Assembly: GCA_964019695.1 (NCBI GenBank)
Contig: OZ026515.1
Coordinates: 40,688,994 to 40,752,993 of the forward strand
Length of the DNA: 64,000 nucleotides
DNA from: Loripinus fragilis
Taxonomy: Eukaryota > Mollusca > Bivalvia > Lucinida > Lucinidae
Direction: 5' to 3'
Positions 57,341 to 64,000 of this stretch are shown here, piece by piece; position 1 is the first letter of the stretch; each line of letters starts with the position of its first letter. A program made the translations under genes and the position numbers. Below the pieces are notes generated by a model that did not search any database, had not been told where the DNA came from, and saw only the letters and a list, made by a program, of their open reading frames with translations.

Positions 57341-58984
57341 TGCTGTTTCTGCTTTTGAAGAATGCTAAGGATTCAATTTTGGAGTCAAGTTGTTTGACGC
57401 TGGCACTGGCCACACATACAAAGAAAATTTAGTCTTTTGATGGCAAGAGAGGAGGATCACACGAAATGCTTATAAGTGATGTTTGTCACAATTACCAATT
57501 TTAAAAAGTTATCTTAATTAATGTAACACATATAACACCATAGGAAGCTGTATATTTGTTAAAAAATCTTTTCTTATGTATCAAAGGTATTCAGCATGCA
57601 AACTACATGAATAATTCAAATGAATAGATAGTTTTATGTCTTCTTTCTGTTTCTCAGACTTTCAATTAATTTATTCTTAAATTGATATGGTAACATACGT
57701 ATCATACCATTACAGGCTAAACCCCTAGTTAATAGAGTGCAAACATCTCTTATTTGTTGCAGCTTGAATTGTTCTTTAAGGTAGGATATGTCTGCACAAT
57801 TCCCAAAGGGGTGGAGAGGAACAGGATTGTACTCAGTTTGCAGTCCTAATACAATGCTATGATTCTACTGGTTGTGATGAAATGGGTGATTATTTTGCCA
57901 TAGAAGCAGACACAATGATAGACATTGTGAGGGTGACTTGAATAAAGATTGTTTTTGAATAATTTTATTTAATAGGTATATTTATTAAATTGTGTCATTT
58001 AAATGAGAAGTATTATTTTCTATCTATATGTCTATATATTTTAATATTATAGGCATAAGGAAATATGTGATTAAAAAGGTTATATATAACATAGGTAACG
58101 CAATTCCATAGGCTTGTTATCAGCAATGACTGTAATTACTAAGACTAAGGCACCAGAGGCTAGAGATTAATAGGAAAACATGTGAAAAACGGTATTTTTC
58201 TGAAATATCATCTCTTACTTCCAAGAAAATTTCCTAGCTCATTCATTATGCCATGTAACATACGTTACATACTTTAATAAGTGCTCTGATCCTTATGGCA
58301 CACTTGCAAATGTATGATTCTTTATTGCATTAGCAAGACAGTGCCAAAAATGTAAGATATCCACGAGCGACAAATATTTTCATATATGTTTCTTCAATAA
58401 TAGATACCAAAATTGGATACTTAAAATTGGGGGTAGGGTTGTTTAATAGCTCATATAAAACAATGTATTGAGATAGAAAAGCAAACTTTGTTTTTTCTAT
58501 TAGTCAAATGAGTATTTTAGTAAACTAAGATTAAAACCACTTGTAAAAATGCACAGATTGTCTGTAAAATGAATGATGTTAGTCATGATTTCAACTTTGA
58601 AAGGGAAATTTAATCTATGTAACGCATATAACACCATTGAAGGCTGAAATTTTGTTTGAAATGCTGCTTTTACGTAGCTTAGGCATACAGCTTGCAAACT
58701 ACATAAGAATTTTGAATTAATTAGATGGTTAAATGTCTTCTATCTGTAGCTCAAACTTTCATTTTGATTTTTTCCTTAGTTTGTTACAGTAACATATGTA
58801 ACAGGCTGTCAGAGACTAACGCCCCGGAGCACAGAGTGCAAACATCTCTTAAAAGATGCGGCTTGAAATTTTCTTCAAGATAGGATATGTCTGCAAAATT
58901 CCCTAGGGGGGGGGAGCAGGACCTTTTTTAGCTCGAAGTCTATATGTATTTTATCGTTTCTTGTCTCTTCCCCACTGTACCGTT

Positions 58985-59045
58985 GGTTGGTTTGCAGTGT
59001 GTGATTGTGGCATTCCCTTGTCATACTCACTTAATTTTTGGTATG
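58985..59045 (+). mobile_element. PLE tail scrap
   Basis: 'ggtttgcagtgtgtgattgt' to 'tcatactcacttaatttttg' matches the PLE tail A terminus. A second scrap at 59,580-59,640 follows MITE H, and 'cccagtaaatgagggttctg' follows both scraps. Confidence 0.5.
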
Positions 59046-59207
59046 GAAGAAAGCTGACTACCCTGTTCTAAAATGCCCAGTAAATGAGGGTTCTGGTTTC
59101 CACTTCAAGACAATAAATATATAAATGAAATTTATAAAATAAAATGATTTTGATGCAGGCACAGGTCTGTAGTTGAGACGCCAAAGATACTTCATCTGAT
59201 ATTGTTT

Positions 59208-59578
59208 AAAGAGACTAAGTCTGCAACTATGAACATTTTTCGATTTTTTTTATTTTCTTTTTATATCATTTGTTAAAGTAGAATTAAGTTATGTTTTCAC
59301 AATAAATCTGTTCACAATAGCTGAAAACTGCATGGAAAAGTGAATTATCCTATAAACCAGGTGTGTTTTTCTCTTCTTGTTAATTAATTGCGTCCCTCAA
59401 ATAATTATGGACAGATAATTTCAGCTTAAATGCTATTGTTTTGATACTGATAATTTGTTAAGATTTACGAAATTGGTAAAATGTATACCTGAATTTTAGT
59501 TTTTTATACTGTGTTCTTGAAAAATAGAAACATTAGTTCTAAAATTAAAAGATCAAAAGTTACAGACAATGCAGCTTT
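59208..59578 (+). mobile_element. MITE family H, copy 3
   Basis: Same interior and right end as 16,907-17,277; the left end is damaged ('aaagagactaagtctgcaac'). Confidence 0.85.
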
Positions 59579-59830
59579 AAGATGGCCTGCAGTTTCTGAT
59601 TGTGGCATTTCTTGGTCATACTCGCTGACTTTTCGGTATACAAGAAAGCTAAATATACCTGATTACCCTGACCTAAAATGCCCAGTAAATGAGGGCTCTG
59701 GTTTCCACTTCAAGACTATGTACTTTTAAAAACAAGTTTGAAGCAGATACAGTAAAACCTGTCTAAAACGGCCATTCACAAAAATACCACAAATTGTTTT
59801 TCAAGACCAATTATCGCTTAACGCAGGTCA

Positions 59831-59874
59831 AAAGTATTGCAGAATGCTCCAAGGCGAGCATTCTGCAATACTTT
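59831..59874. repeat. 44-bp perfect-arm hairpin
   Basis: 'aaagtattgcagaatgctc' and its exact complement flank a 6-nt loop. The arm length would fit a small RNA precursor, but nothing else supports that. Confidence 0.85.
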
Positions 59875-59879
59875 AGAGC

Positions 59880-61640
59880 TTCATTAAGCTACCATATGTC
59901 ATTAAAATCTTTATTTAGTCTTTTTTAAAGTTGCCATTTTGCACAGGTTTTACTCTACAGGTCTGTAGTTGAGACACCAAAAGGTACTTCAACTAATATT
60001 GTTTGGGTTGGTTTACGTTCGTATTTGTGCAGTGTATATGCGAGCAAAGACGGCTCTGGTGATACTGCGCAGATAAAAGCCTTCTTCCGAGACTGACTCT
60101 AAGTAGCTGGTTATGTTACTTAACAAAATCTTGAATGCTCGCCCAAGATTTAGACTTGAATTTTAGACTGCCCAAACAGATATTACATGTATCTGGCATC
60201 AAACCCTTTGAAAGTTATATTCATTAGAGACCTTGAAACCGTTCATTCAAACCAAGTTTATGGAAAGCATGGTCCAGAGTGTCAGATAAAGCCAACATTT
60301 CAGAAAACTGTTCATGATTGCACAACAACTGTTTTCAAAAATATGGATATTGCATATGCAATGTGTAGTACTACAGAGAAAACAAGGTGTTAAATGATTC
60401 AAAATTCAACTTAACTTTGATTTGTGATTTGACATTTTAGTGGTTACAAAATTCCGGTTTCCTCATATAACATACAGATACAAGCAGAATCTAAAATTCT
60501 CCTCGGAATAATTAAGTGTATTAAAAACTTAGAAAGCTTAGAATCAGTTAGTGAGTGTTTTTTTTAAATTATGAACCGGTACATATATGACTGTACATGT
60601 AATCGAATTATTTAAATGTATACATTGACACTGAGCAAGATTCTAATTGGTCACCTTACATTTTATGTTATTTTTGAAAGTAAGGTTCGGCTTTACAAAA
60701 TTCATGCTTATATAAATCAACCAATGTATTTCTATAATTCGACATGCTATTTAATTTTAAAATGACTGGTATGCCTTCCACAGACGATACCAGAGTAAAG
60801 GTACCCTCATTTCAAAAAGTCACATATAATCCTACAATATGAAATATTCCACAGAGGTGCCATCCATTTTTTGTATTTTTGTTTGTATGAAAATGTTCTT
60901 GAAGACAAACACACTTCAAATGATTCGCTTCATTTAGACTCCTCTTTTCTGTTACGTAATAGCATAATGACAAACACTACCAGCAGCTAAATCATTGATA
61001 TTCAGCATTTTGCATGCTGTTTACATAGGAACTTCGCACTGTTTGTACGCCTTATTTTCTGTGATACGGTATCGAAATTTTCAACAATTACGTATCACTA
61101 CTGGACATCACTATTCTAGTTTGAAAATTGAAGACAATAATGCGAAGTACCGTCAAATTGACTTTTTAAGCTTTACGTTCAAACCGGAAGTGCACAGCAG
61201 CAGTGAATGTTTGTCATCACAAAATGAACGAATCAAGTTCTGTTCTGCTTGGTCTATCTGGTCAGGTAAAACAAAATGCATACAACAATTTTTGCCCAAG
61301 CTACTAATGAATTTTAAAAATCTCAAAAAATGTGATACTTTAAAAAATACGTAAAAAGTCTACTTTAGTCAAAATTTCAAGTGTTTGATGTTTTTTGAAG
61401 TCGACTAGACCAGTCTATTACCACCTGAACTTAAATTTGATATAAAACTTCAACCAAAACCATTTTTCTTCAAAAAAGCATATTTTTGCATTTTTAACAC
61501 AAAAAAGCGTGGATGGAAAGACATTTTTTTCTGAAAATAAAAACCGCTTAACTTTTTCCCATTAAACTACACATTTATAGGCAAAAATTCATTTCAATGT
61601 TATAAGCGCTTGATCAGAAAAAATAAGTTTAAAAAGTTAC
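59880..61640. other. Stretch with unrecognised ORFs
   Basis: 60,187-60,393 (plus, 68 codons) opens with ATG and reads SNPLKVIFIRDLETVHSNQV... with balanced composition and a stop. 60,995-61,354 (119 codons) has no recognised motif. Neither has convincing splice sites or a known domain, so I do not call genes. Confidence 0.25.
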
Positions 61641-61649
61641 CAATTAGAA

Positions 61650-62160
61650 ATTTTGTTCAGTGTCCATGTAGATGTTACTATGAACTTACAGAGACTTAAA
61701 CTGATTGGTACTTTGGAATATTTTTGTTCTAAAAGCGGCAACGGCGTAAATGATAACGAAATCATCTGCATATATATGCGCAAATGTTTAGTGCTTCGAT
61801 CGAGAGATCTGCAAAAATTGTACAAAACAAAAAAAAAACACGATCAATTACATGCACCTACCAAAAGATAATGGAAAGCCACGCAACAAAATGATGCTAG
61901 CCATGATACGAAATATCCCTTGATACATGTTGTATTAATTTGCGATCACACTTGTGCGATTATTTTCATTGAAGTCTTAAAAATAATTGCAAGGTTATCA
62001 AATGATTTATGCGACTATAGTAATGTCATTGAATCAGAGTTGACTGTTTTCTTCCAAAATAATAGTGCATTAGAAATAGTGCCATATTCGTAGTTCGTCG
62101 CAAAGTACGGAAGCGTATCAGGTGCATAAAGAAATAAATGAAGGCAGAAAACTAAAAAAT
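61650..62160 (+). repeat. Mosaic repeat D, first part of copy 2
   Basis: Contains, without interruption, what copy 1 has at 15,930-16,170 and 18,610-18,930. It therefore shows the order before the PLE and MITE insertions in copy 1. Confidence 0.75.
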
Positions 62161-62257
62161 TAGGTTACAGATTTTATAAAAGCATAACGGCTTTCTTCTG
62201 GATCCCATTTCTTTGTACTTGTTTGTCAATTGTACTGTCAAGTGTATACAAATTATA

Positions 62258-62406
62258 TGAGATGTGACATGTAATTTCCGACAATTTGACAAGTGTAGAC
62301 TCAGACGAGCCTGTGCAGTCCCCTTTTAGGCTTAGAAACCTCAAACGGTGTTCAGTCAGTAGCCTATCACTCGTAGGATATTCGAGTGACAAGCAAAGGC
62401 TCTGGT
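62258..62406 (-). mobile_element. MITE family G, copy 4 (partial)
   Basis: 'gagatgtgacatgtaatttc', 'gtgtagactcagacgagcct' and 'tcaaacggtgttcagtcag' match copy 3. The right end is lost where the PLE tail begins. Confidence 0.7.
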
Positions 62407-62965
62407 CAGACTCTATGACGGTTCCGGCTTAAAGACTTATCTATAGATGAGATAGTTGGGGCCCAAATGCTTTGGCTGTTGTCAGGCCCACCGAGGTTTG
62501 CCTGTTGGATTTCTTTTGCTCCGGCATTCGGTTTTATGTACTGTTGAGTCCTTATCTTTGCTTTGTATCCTTTCTATATCTTGATTTAAATGTTCTAGGA
62601 GATATTCATGGATGAGTTTGGGGTCTTTTATGCAAACCAAACATCTATGTGTCTTGATCCACATCTGAACTAAGGATGAGTTAGCGCTGTGAAACTAATT
62701 TAAACCCTCCAGTAATGCTTTTTACTGACCGTTCCAAAGCGGTGCTTCTTTTGTAGAGCATTTTGTCATTTGTGTTTTGTGTTTGTCGTGTTTCTTGTCT
62801 GTTCATTGCTGCCTTGTGGTCACCTTCTGGGAAAATGCTGACCTCTTGGCTCTCTTGTATGCGACGTTTTTAGTTTGCATTTGTTTCTTTCCATGTGGTG
62901 TCCTGGGTCAGGTGTGGTACTCGTATCGATTTCTGATCTTTACCTTCTTTCTTACGTTTTAACAA
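62407..62965 (+). mobile_element. PLE 3' tail (subfamily B), fullest copy
   Basis: Begins 'actctatgacggttccggct' and 'ttgtcaggcccaccgagg', homologous to the start of tail A, and ends 'cctgggtcaggtgtggtact' to 'ctttcttac', the B terminus. It links the two tail families. Short ORFs in it are incidental. Confidence 0.65.
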
Positions 62966-62979
62966 GTTTTTTCCGCTTG

Positions 62980-63870
62980 TGGTGTCGTAAAACGCTATCA
63001 CGTAAATTCAGCTTCTTAATTTGAAATTTCGGCATAAGGTCTCTGTAATTACCGCTTTTTTATTCAAAACATCAACTTGTCTCAAAATTCTTGTAACCTT
63101 GTAAATTCGACTTATAAATTCGATATGTTGCGGTTCTGAACTTGATGGCCTGACTTAATATTTAACATGGTATTGATTCGCGTCTGGAGTACAGCAAACA
63201 TTGGGCCTAGTCTCGAGAACACTGTTCTTTTGGGAGCACATGTACGACAACATTGGCTAAGCTCCCATGTAGCAGTATACGCACGTGCGTAATAAAAATA
63301 GTAACACTAAAGGGAGCTCACCTAATGTGGTAAAAGTGATTTTGCATACCTTAAGGAACTACAATGTACTCTTGAAGGAAATAATTCGCGCCTTCTAGTA
63401 GCAAATACTTTCCTTTCAGAGAAGTTCCCACTTTGAAAAGGAGCGTAATTATAGATGATCATTGCTTGAAATAGTTTTCTCCCTTTGATGTGCGTAACTC
63501 TTTCAGCGTTCTGGCTTTGCTATTGGACAATGTTAGACACAGTACAGACGTCACTAGCTAGTCTTTTCAAAGTCTGTATATCAAGTTTATCCGCGCGAAT
63601 AACAAACTTACATTGTATCAATTTGCGCGAATGCGCTGGCTGGTCGACGCAGTTGTTGTAAGTTGCAACAAAGCCAGGTATTCTCGCGAAAGGCCACTTG
63701 AAATATTCACTAACGTTTAATGTATATTCTACTAAACAATTAAAAACACTAATCACAAAGAGGGCAATATAATTTTATATTGATATATAAAATCCAATCA
63801 GAAAAAGGCAAACGGTTTAGATAGATCAAACGATAATTTGAAAAATAGAGAAAGACATATACTGAACGAA
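62980..63870 (+). repeat. Mosaic repeat D, second part of copy 2
   Basis: 62,990-63,160 parallels 18,950-19,480; 63,245-63,515 matches 19,545-19,815; 63,530-63,870 matches 1,300-1,620 and, in its last part, 20,980-21,190. The ~170 bp tandem array of copy 1 is absent here. Confidence 0.75.
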
Positions 63871-64000
63871 ACTTCTAAACCGCCAGTTAACAAAACACTT
63901 TTTTCAATATAGCTCATTTATCATAAAACTGTTTGAAATGATATTTGACACAGTATATTTGGGCACATGTATCCGTCGATGATTAATAATAGCAAAGTTT

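Larger units (their letters stand above)
53926..58942 (+). mobile_element. Large TIR DNA transposon 3 (Academ-like)
   Basis: A 5,017 bp element. The left end (53,926-54,080) and inverted right end (58,788-58,942) share TAGAC, a C-run, CTAGGGAATTTTGCAGACAT, 'cctatctt', 'ttttaagagatgtttgcact', CTCCGGGGCGTTAGTCT and GTAACATA.GTTAC. TAT flanks both ends (53,923-53,925 and 58,943-58,945). Additional copies of the end sequence lie inside: plus at 54,665-54,800 and 55,025-55,165, minus at 57,690-57,835. Protein relics are at 56,700-57,340. It is the best-preserved of the three sister elements and defines the family. Confidence 0.85.

Noticed and set aside
60187..60393. 68-codon ORF with protein-like composition
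   Set aside because: No recognised motif and no supporting splice or promoter signal.

Overview
The window is animal genomic DNA: AT-rich, with no operons and no long uninterrupted gene, and with splice-site-bounded exons. It is built almost entirely of degraded mobile elements and satellite-like arrays. Penelope-like reverse transcriptase, a CR1/Jockey-group LINE, Tc1/mariner, MITEs and ~120-330 bp tandem arrays ending in short hairpins together suggest a mollusc, most likely a bivalve. This is inferred from sequence character and remembered family features; no search was possible. No conserved housekeeping gene, rRNA or CRISPR array was seen.

Layout. 1-4,120: a Penelope-like (PLE) 3' tail and a MITE. 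4,124-12,294: a large DNA transposon with ~165 bp inverted ends, carrying a decayed CR1/Jockey LINE (about 4,734-8,640, minus) and a broken protein relic (9,764-11,072, minus). 12,300-15,900: PLE tail, fold-back element, Tc1 transposase relic, MITE. 15,900-21,190: a mosaic repeat whose pieces recur in the same order at 61,650-63,870, split by PLE pieces and a MITE; it ends in a ~170 bp tandem array. 22,100-26,700: minisatellite, a CpG-bearing promoter-like patch with a 40-codon ORF, a CRE-type tandem repeat, a MITE and PLE tails. 26,755-32,364: a second large transposon of the same family. 32,440-41,460: tandem arrays, hairpins and tRNA-like sequences. 41,470-45,832: a different TIR element with CACTG termini and a 5-bp duplication. 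46,200-53,800: PLE tail, tRNA-like heads with T-rich tails, an (AT)n tract and two exons of a broken cell-surface gene (minus). 53,926-58,942: a third large transposon of the first family, again with protein relics. 58,980-64,000: PLE and MITE pieces and the second copy of the mosaic repeat.

Most notable. Three elements share long inverted ends starting TAG(A/G)C or TAAGC, 3-bp flanking duplications (TTT, AAG, TAT) and many internal copies of a palindromic GTAACATACGTTAC module. Two of them hold relics of one protein family, which I tentatively link to Academ-type transposons. Separately, two exons with matching phase-1 boundaries at 49,615-52,704 appear to be remains of a host gene broken by a hairpin MITE.
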